Shown here: positions 1 through 8,583 of the stretch, one piece after another
How positions within the stretch are numbered: the first letter of the stretch is position 1
Layout: every line of letters begins with the position of its first letter
From: Candidatus Binatia bacterium
GTDB taxonomy: Bacteria > Desulfobacterota > Binatia > UBA9968
Reading direction: 5' to 3'
Assembly (NCBI GenBank): GCA_025924215.1
Contig: JAICEJ010000006.1
Coordinates: 1-35,210 of the forward strand
DNA length: 35,210 nt
The notes under the pieces: generated by a model
Told to the model about the DNA's origin: nothing
Databases searched by the model: none
Seen by the model: the letters and a program-made list of their open reading frames with translations, nothing else
Translations under genes and position numbers: made by a program

Positions 1-1019
1 CAAGGGATACCGTTGCCAGCGCCAAAGTTCCAATGGTTTTGTTGGATGCCTCGAGACTCGATTACTGCGACGGTTCCGGCGTAGCTCTGTTAATCCATAT
101 GCGTGATCAGCAACTCCGGTCCGGAGGAGACTTTGAAATTCGAGGGCTGCAGCCTGAGCTCCAGGCGCTCGTAGAAGATTGGCAGTCGGCAGATTTAGCC
201 GCCGCCGGCCAGTACGGTGAACAAGCAACTTCGTTGATCGAAGAGATCGGCCGCTCGATAGTTGAAATCTGCCACGACATTTACAGCTTGGTCATATTCG
301 TCGGTGAGCTGGCAGCGGCTCTGGCCCGTGCCACGGTCAAGCCGCGAGCCGCTCGCTTGCGAGACACCTTGCGTATCGCCGAATCGGTTGGAGTCAACGC
401 TGTGCCGATTGTCGCGCTGATCGGATTTCTTATGGGCCTGATTATGGCATTTCAGGCCGCGATACCCTTGGGCCAGTTTGGCGCACAGATATTTGTCGCA
501 AATTTAATCGGTCTTGCAATCCTGCGCGAGCTTGGTCCGCTCATGACCGCCATCGTCTTGGCGGGACGTTCGGGTTCGGCGTTTGCAGCGGAATTGGGAA
601 CCATGAAAGTTCGGGAAGAACTCGACGCCCTGAAGACAATGGGATTGGAGCCCGTTCCTTTTCTGGTAGTGCCGCGAGTGATCGCTGCGGTTCTCATGAC
701 CCCGCTCCTTACCATTTTCGCCGATCTCGTCGGGTTGATAGGAGGCGCGGTGGTGCTATTTTCGCTGGGATTTCCGCTGATCACTTTCTGGAACCAGCTC
801 CAACTGGCAGTTGGTTACGGTGATCTGCTTGGCGGCCTGGCAAAATCATTTGCATTCGGCGTTCTTGTCGCCGCAATCGGCTGCCTGCGCGGACTTCAGG
901 CCCAAACGGGCGCCAGCGCGGTCGGTGAATCGACCACGCGCGCCGTGGTGAGCGGGATTATTCTCATCGTAATCGCCGATGGTATTTTTTCGGTAATCTA
1001 CTACTACCTCGGCATCTAG
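1..1019 (+). CDS. mlaE: MlaE-type lipid transporter permease with N-terminal STAS domain (5' partial)
   Basis: This is the inner-membrane permease of an MCE/Mla ABC system that moves phospholipids or other hydrophobic substrates between the two membranes. The reading frame is open from base 3 to the window edge, so the true start lies outside; the ATG at 33 falls inside the STAS fold and is probably internal. The first ~60 visible residues are an MlaB-like STAS domain (VLLDASRLDYCDGSGVALL). The MlaE domain follows, with several membrane segments and the family motif around EELDALKTMGLEPVPFLVVP. Having STAS and permease in one chain, instead of separate MlaB and MlaE, is common outside Enterobacteria. 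The ATPase gene starts 8 nt after the stop, so they are co-transcribed. The family call is secure; the substrate is unknown. Confidence 0.93.
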   Translation, partial: RDTVASAKVPMVLLDASRLDYCDGSGVALLIHMRDQQLRSGGDFEIRGLQPELQALVEDWQSADLAAAGQYGEQATSLIEEIGRSIVEICHDIYSLVIFVGELAAALARATVKPRAARLRDTLRIAESVGVNAVPIVALIGFLMGLIMAFQAAIPLGQFGAQIFVANLIGLAILRELGPLMTAIVLAGRSGSAFAAELGTMKVREELDALKTMGLEPVPFLVVPRVIAAVLMTPLLTIFADLVGLIGGAVVLFSLGFPLITFWNQLQLAVGYGDLLGGLAKSFAFGVLVAAIGCLRGLQAQTGASAVGESTTRAVVSGIILIVIADGIFSVIYYYLGI

Positions 1020-1027
1020 CACGCAAC

Positions 1028-1795
1028 ATGCAACAAGAGCAGAGGGAAATTATCCGGGTTGAAGATCTTACGGTGACATACAACAGCCAAATGATTCTCA
1101 ATCATGTAAGTTTTACGGTAGCCGCCGGTGACGTTTTTGTGATACTTGGCGGCTCCGGCTCCGGGAAAAGCACGCTGCTAAAACATTTAATCGGCCTCTA
1201 CAAACCTGCCAGCGGGCACATTTTAATCGATGGACAAGATATCATCGCTGCTGAAGGGAGAGATCGGCTCGCGATTCTAAGAAAGATCGGCGTGATGTAT
1301 CAGAGCAGTGCGTTGTTCGGGTCGATGACTGTTATAGAAAACGTTTCCCTGCCGCTTGAAGAATTCACAGGATTGCCGAGCGATGCGATCAGACTTATAG
1401 CCTTGATAAAGCTGAAACAGGTCGGTCTCCAAAACTTCGGCGATCACATGCCGTCAGAGTTAAGCGGTGGCATGCAGAAGCGAGCGGCAATCGCGCGCGC
1501 CATGGCGCTCGACCCTCGAGTGCTGTTTCTCGACGAACCCTCGGCCGGGCTAGACCCGATCACTTCCGCTGAACTGGATGAGCTGATTCTGAGCCTGTCA
1601 AGAACTCTGAAGATAACGTTTGTGATCGTCAGTCATGAGCTATCCAGTATCTTTACGATTGCAGATCGCGTTATTATGTTGGATAAACAGACAAAAGGAA
1701 TCGTCGCGACGGGAAATCCACACGAACTGCGCGATCACAGCGATAATCCTCGGGTGCGTCAATTCTTCTCGCGCCTGTCATCTTGGAGAACTTGA
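1028..1795 (+). CDS. mlaF: MlaF-type ABC transporter ATP-binding protein
   Basis: This is the cytoplasmic ATPase that powers the MlaE permease encoded just upstream. All ABC motifs are visible: Walker A GGSGSGKST near residue 41, signature LSGGMQKR near residue 145, Walker B VLFLDEPSAGLDP shortly after, and the switch histidine in VIVSHEL. The length (255 aa) is normal for MlaF. It begins 8 nt after mlaE and the MCE gene follows 36 nt after its stop, so it sits in the middle of a four-gene transport operon. Nothing looks missing or truncated. Confidence 0.96.
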   Translation: MQQEQREIIRVEDLTVTYNSQMILNHVSFTVAAGDVFVILGGSGSGKSTLLKHLIGLYKPASGHILIDGQDIIAAEGRDRLAILRKIGVMYQSSALFGSMTVIENVSLPLEEFTGLPSDAIRLIALIKLKQVGLQNFGDHMPSELSGGMQKRAAIARAMALDPRVLFLDEPSAGLDPITSAELDELILSLSRTLKITFVIVSHELSSIFTIADRVIMLDKQTKGIVATGNPHELRDHSDNPRVRQFFSRLSSWRT

Positions 1796-1831
1796 CCCAG
1801 GCGCAAGACAGATCTCCAACTCACATCAAGG

Positions 1832-2890
1832 ATGAGTAAACCCGGATACTTCAAAATCGGTCTATTTGTAATCAGCGCGGTACTGATCGGTATCAGCGGC
1901 GTGATCGCTTTGGGTCTCGGTTCGATTTTCCAGAAGAAGAATCTTGCCGAAACCTACATCGAGGAATCAGTACAGGGGTTGGACGTTGGCTCGCCGGTGA
2001 AATTTCGCGGTGTCTCAATTGGCAAAGTGGAGCAGATTACCCTCACCAGCGTAGAATATCCCACCCGACATCGTTACGTGCTGGTTCGTTTTGATATTGC
2101 ACCAAACATTTTTGGTTTTCCCGTCGGAGATCAATCGAATAAGGCCCTCGAAGATGAGCTTCAATACGGATTTCGCGTGAGATTAGCCGCTCAGGGATTA
2201 ACGGGAGTTGCCTATATCGAAGCGGACTATCTGGATCCCGAACGTAATCTGCCGTTGAAAATTGATTGGCGCCCGAAGTATCCATACATTCCTTCGGCGC
2301 CTAGTAGGATAACCCAATTGAGCGAATCGGTAGAACGTATCCTGCACAATTTCGAGGATCTCAATATCCCTCAACTCACCGCCAGCGTTGAAAAATCTCT
2401 GACCGCCATGACCAAGCTTGCCGAGGGTGCCAATCTGGAACAAATCGGCAGGCAAGCCAACGCCCTGCTGAGCGAAATCAGAGACACTAACCGCCAGCTT
2501 AGGGTGCTGGTGCATGCACCGGAACTGAAAAATGCGTTGGCAGATGCCGCGGCGGCCACGGGCACGGCGCGAAAACTGATCGAGAACGCTGAAAAACCGG
2601 TAAACCAGCTGCTTGCTGATCTACCCCGCGTATCAGAAAGCATCAATCATGTGGCGCTGCGGCTGGACGCAGTTACAGCGGATCTGCCGCAGACCAGCAC
2701 TCAGTTTCAGCAGACACTGCGGCAACTGAACCGGCTCATCGTGACACAGCAGCAGCAAATCCAATCTACGCTGGAAAGTCTTCGAGCGGTAACAGCAGAT
2801 ATCCAGGAATTTGCGAGCGAATCGCGAAGATATCCGTCTCAGATTTTTTTCGGAGCGCCCCCACCTCGTTCCGAGGTCTTCGAGCAATGA
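1832..2890 (+). CDS. mlaD: MlaD-like MCE-domain periplasmic lipid-binding protein
   Basis: This is a membrane-anchored periplasmic subunit that forms the hexameric MCE ring docked on the permease. One N-terminal membrane segment (about residues 8-30) is followed by a single MCE domain (about 38-118) with the typical GLDVGSPVKFRGVSIGKV stretch. The rest (to 352 aa) is a long, mostly helical, Gln/Leu/Ala-rich region, probably a coiled coil. At 352 aa it is much longer than E. coli MlaD (~180 aa) and resembles single-MCE proteins with an extended helical tail. Its stop overlaps the next start (ATGA, 2887-2890), which indicates translational coupling with the lipoprotein. No ideal ribosome site is seen at 1832, only a weak AAGG. 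Confidence 0.93.
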   Translation: MSKPGYFKIGLFVISAVLIGISGVIALGLGSIFQKKNLAETYIEESVQGLDVGSPVKFRGVSIGKVEQITLTSVEYPTRHRYVLVRFDIAPNIFGFPVGDQSNKALEDELQYGFRVRLAAQGLTGVAYIEADYLDPERNLPLKIDWRPKYPYIPSAPSRITQLSESVERILHNFEDLNIPQLTASVEKSLTAMTKLAEGANLEQIGRQANALLSEIRDTNRQLRVLVHAPELKNALADAAAATGTARKLIENAEKPVNQLLADLPRVSESINHVALRLDAVTADLPQTSTQFQQTLRQLNRLIVTQQQQIQSTLESLRAVTADIQEFASESRRYPSQIFFGAPPPRSEVFEQ

Positions 2891-3579
2891 TAAAGTGGAT
2901 CGGCCTGTTGTTCACATGGCTGGCGACATCTGGTCTCTTCATTGGCTGCGTCAGCATTGAGAAGAGCTACCCGGATAAGCGTTACTTCGTGCTCGATTTA
3001 GCTCTCGACACATCGCCCCAAAATCCAGCAGAAACCGGCACGCTGCAAATCGCAGACGCACGTGTATCGCCCAGATATGCAGACAAAAATTTTGTCTATC
3101 GCCGAAGCGACGCTCGATACGAGTCGGATTTTTACAACGAGTTTCTGATATCACCTGGCGTGCTGGTTGCCGAGGAGCTTCGCCAAGGATTGTCACAATC
3201 GGGACTGTTCAAGTTCGTCGTCGGCTCTGTCAATGCGTTAGCACCGACGCATACGTTGGAGACTGTTGTGAATTCTCTCTATGGCGACTTTCGCGACGTT
3301 AGAGCGCCCCAGGCCGTGATGGAGATCGAGTTTTTCCTCAGTCAAGAAGGATTACCCAGTGGAATTGTCTTTCACAAACGCTACCATAGCGCTATTCCTC
3401 TCGAAGGCCGTAACCCGGAAGCGTTGGTGCAAGGCTGGAATCGGGCTCTCGAAGCAATCTCGGGCTCTCTCGTCGGCGACTTAAAAGCATCCAATGTGCG
3501 TTTAGAAAAACGATCGACGTCACGAGCGCCAGCATTTCAGCTTGGTTCGACGCAGCCCTCTAAACTTTTTAGATCTTAG
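2887..3579 (+). CDS. ABC-type transport auxiliary lipoprotein (PqiC/YmbA-like)
   Basis: This is a lipoprotein partner of the MCE transporter. The N-terminus is a short hydrophobic signal ending in a lipobox, LFIGC, so cleavage would leave a lipidated Cys near residue 21. The mature part (about 210 aa) has the pattern of the ABC_trans_aux/PqiC family: an early YFVLDL strand, then a central DARVSPRYADKNFVYR region. PqiC-type proteins link MCE assemblies to the outer membrane, so this gene plausibly replaces the MlaA/MlaC route, neither of which is encoded here. The start overlaps the MCE stop by 4 nt. The family assignment is fairly sure; the outer-membrane location is inferred. Confidence 0.85.
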   Translation: MIKWIGLLFTWLATSGLFIGCVSIEKSYPDKRYFVLDLALDTSPQNPAETGTLQIADARVSPRYADKNFVYRRSDARYESDFYNEFLISPGVLVAEELRQGLSQSGLFKFVVGSVNALAPTHTLETVVNSLYGDFRDVRAPQAVMEIEFFLSQEGLPSGIVFHKRYHSAIPLEGRNPEALVQGWNRALEAISGSLVGDLKASNVRLEKRSTSRAPAFQLGSTQPSKLFRS

Positions 3580-3784
3580 ACGGAAGAAATTCCGGCACAT
3601 TTGCAGTTGTAGAGCATTGGCGGCAGAGATCCTCCCCGGGCGGCTTGCGGCTTTCACTCGGCCGAGCGCCACGACTGAACAACGGTATAACGGCGTAGCC
3701 AACGCCTAACACCGCCTGCTCGCATTCTTAAGTCAGTGGTTCCTGCAGGGCGGAAAGCAGCCGTTCACCGGTGAGACGCGGATA

Positions 3785-5254
3785 TTATGGCCGGTTGGGC
3801 TTACCAATAAATCCGGGACCGAAGCCCGCTTCATGTGCCGCCCAAGCACCTGCTACCCGGCCGCTAAAAACTGAGGGGCCGAGCATCGTCCCTTCGAGTC
3901 CATTGCGCCCATTGATATGACCGCCCGCCATACCGGAAACCTCACCTGCCGCATACAACCCGGGGATCGGCTCGAAGTGCTTGTTCAGCACGCGGCAGCG
4001 CAAGTCCGTTTTGACGCCGCCGAAATTTTTTCGCGCCAGCGGAAACAATTGGATCGCATAGTAGGGCGGCGTGTCAAATTTCTTGGAAAGCTTCAAGGAC
4101 TTGCCGAACTTTGGTTCGGTTTCTAGCCCCCTGTCAAAGGCATCATTGTAGTCTTTGACTTCAGAAAGAAACGAAGCTAAATCGACTTCGATCTTCTTGC
4201 CTAAATCTTCCAGGCTATCGGCCTTGCGGATATAGGGCGAATTATCCAGTAGCTCCTGCACTTTGGCACGGTCAATTACATCGCCGCGCCTATAATAGGG
4301 ATCGGCCACATCCATTTTTGCTGTCATCGGATGATCGAGAATGGCCCATGCGTGCGGCGGGTTTTGTGCTAGCAGGGCGGGAGTAGCCGATGCTCCGCCG
4401 GTAACGGATTCGTTATGGAACCGCCTCCCTTGCTGATTGAACCAGATGTAACCTGGGGTCATGCGGAAAACCAGACCGCGTCTTTGTTGGGGATCGCGAT
4501 AATCTGGGGTGGCATATACATAAAACCAGATGTGATCCATGTGGGTGAGATAGCCGCCTAGTTCCCTAATCATCTTGTGACCGATACCTTTTGCGCCAAA
4601 ACCAGAACCTTCCATGACCCTGAATTTCTGGAATTCTGGCCGAACCTCCAAGACCATGTCGAGATTCGAGTTGAAACCTCCGGTAGCAACCACAACTGCC
4701 TTGCTGAAGATTTCTATGGTTTCATTGTTGCTGATGGCGGTTACGCCCACCACACGGCCATTTTTGGTGAGTAGTTTGCCCGCTCCTGTACCCGTCATAA
4801 TCTTGATGTTCGGCATCGACTCGGCAGTTTTGATTAGTGCGGTCATTAACCCGAGCCCATTGTTTTCCGGGCGATGCCAGCGCAGCACCCGGTTTCCTTC
4901 CTGGAATTTCATATCAACCCACTTGGCGCCGCAATTCTCGGCCCAGTAGTAAAGGTCATGCAGCGTATGTTCGAGATAGTATCGCGCCCAGACCTCATCC
5001 GCCGATCCGCCGCCCCATTTAACCCAGTCTTCAAACGCCAGATCCGGAGTGTCTTCGATCCCGTGCGACTTTTGTAGCGGCGTGCCGACTATACAACAGC
5101 CGCCTCCGGAGATCGCCGCAGTGCCGCCACACTCCTCGGCCTGCTCTAAAACAGCGGCGGTACCGCCAGCCCGGCCCACTTCGATCGCTGCGGGTATCCC
5201 TGCGCCGCCGCCGCCGATAATTGCAACATCAAACTCCAAGATTGAATTGACCAT
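3785..5254 (-). CDS. FAD-dependent oxidoreductase, fumarate reductase / 3-ketosteroid dehydrogenase-like
   Basis: This is a flavoprotein of the FAD_binding_2 family (fumarate reductase, 3-ketosteroid and related enoate dehydrogenases) and is likely soluble. The dinucleotide fold is at the N-terminus (AIIGGGGAGIPAA, residues 11-22), followed by EQAEECGGT and a GGGCC loop. Family features further on include GGFNSN, RRFHNESVTGG and the C-terminal FAD/substrate segment NGRNGLEGTMLGPSVFSGR. The length (489 aa) fits a single-chain flavoprotein without a heme domain. The start is well supported, because AAGGAGAT lies 4-5 nt before the ATG. It is transcribed divergently from the binding-protein gene. 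The substrate cannot be read from sequence; a small organic acid or cyclic ketone is a guess. Confidence 0.88.
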   Translation of the reverse strand: MVNSILEFDVAIIGGGGAGIPAAIEVGRAGGTAAVLEQAEECGGTAAISGGGCCIVGTPLQKSHGIEDTPDLAFEDWVKWGGGSADEVWARYYLEHTLHDLYYWAENCGAKWVDMKFQEGNRVLRWHRPENNGLGLMTALIKTAESMPNIKIMTGTGAGKLLTKNGRVVGVTAISNNETIEIFSKAVVVATGGFNSNLDMVLEVRPEFQKFRVMEGSGFGAKGIGHKMIRELGGYLTHMDHIWFYVYATPDYRDPQQRRGLVFRMTPGYIWFNQQGRRFHNESVTGGASATPALLAQNPPHAWAILDHPMTAKMDVADPYYRRGDVIDRAKVQELLDNSPYIRKADSLEDLGKKIEVDLASFLSEVKDYNDAFDRGLETEPKFGKSLKLSKKFDTPPYYAIQLFPLARKNFGGVKTDLRCRVLNKHFEPIPGLYAAGEVSGMAGGHINGRNGLEGTMLGPSVFSGRVAGAWAAHEAGFGPGFIGKPNRP

Positions 5255-5287
5255 CGGGATCTCCTTTATATGCCTGCATTGCCGACG

Positions 5288-5315
5288 ATTATCACCGTTT
5301 TTGTCTTGGGGTCAA
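5288..5315 (-). promoter_or_regulatory. Candidate sigma70 promoter for the FAD oxidoreductase
   Basis: On the minus strand TTGACC (5315-5310) and GATAAT (5293-5288) are separated by 16 nt. Each hexamer matches the consensus at 5 of 6 positions. It would give a leader of about 25 nt that includes the AAGGAGAT ribosome site before the ATG at 5254. Confidence 0.5.
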
Positions 5316-5438
5316 ATATCCTGGAATTAAGGTCGATTTTTGTTGCGATCTCATGAGCGGAGCACTAGCTCCCCATAACATTAACCCTTGGCTGCTGAAA
5401 CATTTCGCTCATGTAAATCAGGTTGCGACACTGAATTT

Positions 5439-5474
5439 CTCGCTTGCCAATCCTCTAATCTTTCTATAAGCGAG
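5439..5474 (+). promoter_or_regulatory. Candidate promoter with flanking inverted repeat upstream of the binding-protein gene
   Basis: TTGCCA (5444-5449) and TATAAG (5465-5470) are separated by 15 nt, which is short but possible, and each matches sigma70 consensus at 5 of 6. A perfect 7-bp inverted repeat, CTCGCTT (5439-5445) and AAGCGAG (5468-5474), overlaps both hexamers. It could be an operator or simply a weak hairpin. Confidence 0.35.
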
Positions 5475-5516
5475 AGGAAGGCCGTTCCGCTCATGAAGGC
5501 TAGGAGGGATCTGACG

Positions 5517-6500
5517 ATGGTCTCTGTTAAAGCACCTCAGCTTTGGTGGCTAATTTTTCCTCTTTTCCTTTTCACTCGGAGTCCTGCCGCTGGCGCAGAA
5601 AATATGCGCGTTGCGCATCCGTCGCTTTCTTCATCGGTCATTTGCCTGCTCATCGCTAACAAAGAGGGCTACTTCAAAGAAGAGGGCCTCAATGTCGAGT
5701 TCCTGAGTATACGTGGCGAGATCGCCATCCGAACGGCGCTAGCTGGCGAAGTGGACTTCTTCACTAATGCGGGCAGCGCGATGGCGGCGGCAGCGCGAAA
5801 TGTACCGGTGAAGATACTTGCCGTATTTCAAGACAGACCTGGTTGGGATTTGATTGCCCAGCCGAATATTAAATCCATCTCTCAATTGCGGGGTAGCACC
5901 ATTGCTATAATGTCGCCCGAAGGATCGTTAGCGGTTGTGACTCGGGAAATTCTCAAAAAGAATGGTATGGATCCCGCGAAAGATGCCAATTTGGTCGTCA
6001 TGGGCGGCGACGACGTTCGTCTGCCGGCGATGAAGGCGAAAGCGATCCAAGCCTCATTGTTCAATGCTGCTGCCAGTGTTCGGGCGCAAAAAGATGGATT
6101 CGTTAAGTTAGCATCCGCCAGCGAATACGCCACCACCCTGCAGGGCGGTCTGGCGACCACGGAAGAGAAGATCAGGCAGCACCCGGCGCGCATGGCAAAG
6201 TTCATTCGTGGCAGTTTGAAGGGATTGCAGTTCTTCATCAATAAGCGGGATGCTTCGGTGAAGCACATGATGGACTTTCTGAAAACGAACGACCGTGAAA
6301 TGGCTGCGGCAATTTATGATATCGAAACAAAGCTTATTGTGCGTGACGGTACCAGCGAAGAAAAAGTTTTGCAGCCCATGATTGATGAGATGAAAAGGGC
6401 GACAAAAACTCAGCGCGACATGAAAGTAAACGATGTTTTTGACTTTAGTTTCGTGCATAAAGCGAACGAAGAATTGAAGATGAGCGGGTGGCGCCCGTAA
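5517..6500 (+). CDS. ABC transporter substrate-binding protein, NMT1/THI5-like
   Basis: This is a periplasmic solute-binding protein of the NMT1/SsuA/TauA type, which binds small organic compounds such as sulfonates or pyrimidine and aromatic derivatives. I take the ATG at 5517 because a perfect AGGAGG (5502-5507) sits 9 nt before it and because it opens a good signal peptide, a hydrophobic core WLIFPLFLF followed by a cleavage-like AGA. An in-frame ATG at 5493 and the open frame from 5388 are less likely. The mature protein shows the family pattern: IANKEGYFKEEGLNVEF near the start, AGEVDFFTNAGS, and SISQLRGSTIAI. The length is 327 aa. No permease or ATPase gene is adjacent, so it is an orphan here. 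The substrate is unknown. Confidence 0.88.
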   Translation: MVSVKAPQLWWLIFPLFLFTRSPAAGAENMRVAHPSLSSSVICLLIANKEGYFKEEGLNVEFLSIRGEIAIRTALAGEVDFFTNAGSAMAAAARNVPVKILAVFQDRPGWDLIAQPNIKSISQLRGSTIAIMSPEGSLAVVTREILKKNGMDPAKDANLVVMGGDDVRLPAMKAKAIQASLFNAAASVRAQKDGFVKLASASEYATTLQGGLATTEEKIRQHPARMAKFIRGSLKGLQFFINKRDASVKHMMDFLKTNDREMAAAIYDIETKLIVRDGTSEEKVLQPMIDEMKRATKTQRDMKVNDVFDFSFVHKANEELKMSGWRP

Positions 6501-6793
6501 ATACGATGTTTCTCATTGGATCTGAGTTTTTGTTGCCGCGGCACGTGACCATTATGACCGCGCGGTCTTGTCGATTCCTCTACAGGCAAAGAGGGACAAA
6601 GAGAATCTGAATTAGAAATCCGGCCATGCCGCTTCTTGGTCATTTCTGATCCTCGTACTTGTTAGACATCGCGTTCTGCACACATTCGCTTTTACTGATC
6701 ACTGAAATTGGGCGATAGAATCCTCCATCCTGCCCGCGTTTCAACTTGTGGCTGACATTCCACTTTGCTACAAGACAGGGCTCACCTAACGTC
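6501..6793. other. Intergenic region between binding protein and MFS gene
   Basis: No coding region is supported here. It contains a perfect 12-bp palindrome, GACCGCGCGGTC (6556-6567), with no T-run after it, so it is not a convincing terminator. The frame of the MFS gene is open upstream to a TTG at 6746, but that extension is not membrane-like and has no ribosome site. Confidence 0.5.
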
Positions 6794-8041
6794 ATGCGTT
6801 TGTCTCCCAATCCCTGGTTAGTTGCTGCTCTTGCCTTTGTCGTTCTCGGGTTTTCGCGCGGGCTGCATTCCTCATTCGGAGTTTTCAACGTCGCATTGCT
6901 TGATTCCTTCAACTGGAGCCGAGGCGCAACCGCCGGTATTTTCTCTGTTGTTCTTACGATTGACGCGATGTTGTCCCCGGTTGCCGGATATCTTCTCGAC
7001 CGTTATGGCGCAAAAAAAATTGTGCTCGCCGGATGCTTTACTTTGGCATTAGGGCTTTTCTTAAGCAGCCAGGTAAGCGAACTTTGGCACTTGTATATCT
7101 GCTTTGGTCTTATTACTGCTTTTGGCTTTACCTTTGTCGGCATGGTGCCGCACGTCTTTCTGATCTCCGAATGGTTCTCCTCAAATCGAGCCTCCGCTAT
7201 AGGCGTCGTGTACGCCGGCTCCGGCGTGGGAATCATGATTCTGGCGCCGCTCAGCGCATGGCTGATCGCGGCTTATGGTTGGGCGCGAGCTTTGGAGATT
7301 TACGCCGCAGTGGTTTTGATATCACTCTTGCCGTTGGTGTGGATCTTTTATCAGCACGGACCGTTCGGCGAAAAGCTCCGCCATCATGGGCAGAAAAGAA
7401 GTGAGCAAAAGCAATGGACGGCAAAGCTCGCGTTAAAAAGCCTTCAGTTTTGGCTACTTTTCTTCGCGCGCATCTGCGCTGCTGCCGGTACGACCGTCAT
7501 TGTGACTCATCAAGTCGCTCACGTTGTGGAGGTTGGCTATAGCCAATTGCTGGCTGCATCTATTTTTGGTTTCGCGGGTATCACGAGCAGCTTTGGTCGG
7601 GTGGTTTTCGGTTTCATCGCCGATCGGTTGTCGAGACAAGCCGCCTATACGCTTAACATTGCGATGACGTTGATCGGTGTTGGCGCTCTAATGATCCTGC
7701 ACGATCCCAGCCAAACCTGGTTACTTTACGTCTACGTGATCTTCTTTGGCATAGGTTTCGGTTCCCGGGCGGTCATTTTCTCAGCTTTGACCGCAGACAT
7801 CTTTTCCGGCAAAGGCTTTGGTTCGATTCTCGGTTACTCGACAGTGGCCGTTGGTGTTGGCGGTGCGCTGGGCTCCTGGTTGGGTGGCGTATATTACGAC
7901 TGGACCGGCAGTTATCTTGTTTCGTTTGGGTTATCGGCTTTGGTGCTGTCGCTATCCGACATTTGCATCTGGTTGGCTGCGGTTCCATCTGTGGCTAACT
8001 ACGACAAGCGACTTTGGCGAGAGAGTCCAACGGCGCGATAA
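6794..8041 (+). CDS. MFS transporter, monocarboxylate/oxalate-formate antiporter-like
   Basis: This is a 415-aa integral membrane permease of the major facilitator superfamily with about 12 hydrophobic segments in two six-helix halves. The first half carries the MFS loop signature as GYLLDRYGAKKIVLAG after helix 2, and the second half carries a matching GFIADRLSR. The hydrophilic central loop (FGEKLRHHGQKRSEQKQW) lies near the middle. The overall pattern is closest to the MCT/OFA branch, which carries small carboxylates. I start at the ATG at 6794; the longer TTG start at 6746 would add a polar stretch unlike family N-termini. It lies downstream of the orphan binding protein, so joint use of one compound is possible but unproven. 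Confidence 0.9.
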   Translation: MRLSPNPWLVAALAFVVLGFSRGLHSSFGVFNVALLDSFNWSRGATAGIFSVVLTIDAMLSPVAGYLLDRYGAKKIVLAGCFTLALGLFLSSQVSELWHLYICFGLITAFGFTFVGMVPHVFLISEWFSSNRASAIGVVYAGSGVGIMILAPLSAWLIAAYGWARALEIYAAVVLISLLPLVWIFYQHGPFGEKLRHHGQKRSEQKQWTAKLALKSLQFWLLFFARICAAAGTTVIVTHQVAHVVEVGYSQLLAASIFGFAGITSSFGRVVFGFIADRLSRQAAYTLNIAMTLIGVGALMILHDPSQTWLLYVYVIFFGIGFGSRAVIFSALTADIFSGKGFGSILGYSTVAVGVGGALGSWLGGVYYDWTGSYLVSFGLSALVLSLSDICIWLAAVPSVANYDKRLWRESPTAR

Positions 8042-8174
8042 CCAGGCTCTGCCGGCGCACCTGAGCATTGCTCATCAGTCATCCGCCGCCGCATGCGCTA
8101 TCTTGGCCCGCTAATTCTGGTTCAACAAAACGCCTCGCTTAACTTCGTCTAGCGCGATTACCGCTGCATCAACC

Positions 8175-8203
8175 TTGAGGGTGTGATGAGAAGTTGTTAT
8201 TTT
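8175..8203 (+). promoter_or_regulatory. Candidate promoter for the DUF309-mfd operon
   Basis: TTGAGG (8175-8180) and TATTTT (8198-8203) are separated by 17 nt, each 4 of 6 to sigma70 consensus. The leader before the ATG at 8221 would be about 10 nt, very short, so this is only a candidate. Confidence 0.25.
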
Positions 8204-8220
8204 GAAAGTCTCGGATTCCC

Positions 8221-8583
8221 ATGGATGCCCGCTTGCGCGAAGCGATAGATCTTTTCAATCAAGGTCGTTTTTTTGAGGCTCACGAAAACTGGGAGATGCT
8301 CTACCAGAGCGCCGAGACAAACGACAAATCATTTCTCGAGGGATTGATCCAACTATCTGCGGCTTGCCGGTTGATCGACGATTTCGGCGAGATCAGAGGA
8401 CCGGTTAAGTTAATCTACCAAGCGCTTATCCGCTTTGAGAATTATCAACCCACCTATTTGGACATCAAGGTGGCCGACCTGGTTGTGGCGATGGAGGCTT
8501 GGGCCAAAGAGCTCGAGGCTAGCGGCGTTAGAGGACAGAAGCCTGTACCAACTATCGCCGTGCGGCGCTTCGGGTTTTTCTAA
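8221..8583 (+). CDS. DUF309 domain-containing protein
   Basis: This is a 120-aa protein of the DUF309 family, a small all-helical fold whose biochemical function is not established. The family core is visible: FNQGRFFEAHENWEMLY at about residues 12-28, then FLEGLIQLSAACR. The ATG at 8221 is the only reasonable start; no strong ribosome site precedes it. The stop codon is directly followed by the mfd ATG with no gap, so the two are almost certainly translated from one message. That coupling suggests co-expression with repair genes but does not reveal a role. Confidence 0.88.
   Translation: MDARLREAIDLFNQGRFFEAHENWEMLYQSAETNDKSFLEGLIQLSAACRLIDDFGEIRGPVKLIYQALIRFENYQPTYLDIKVADLVVAMEAWAKELEASGVRGQKPVPTIAVRRFGFF

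Noticed and set aside
6556-6567. GACCGCGCGGTC palindrome as terminator of the binding-protein gene
   Set aside because: No loop and no T-run; reported only as a palindrome in the intergenic entry.
6746-6793. TTG extension of the MFS gene
   Set aside because: Adds a polar stretch unlike MFS N-termini and has no ribosome site; ATG 6794 preferred.
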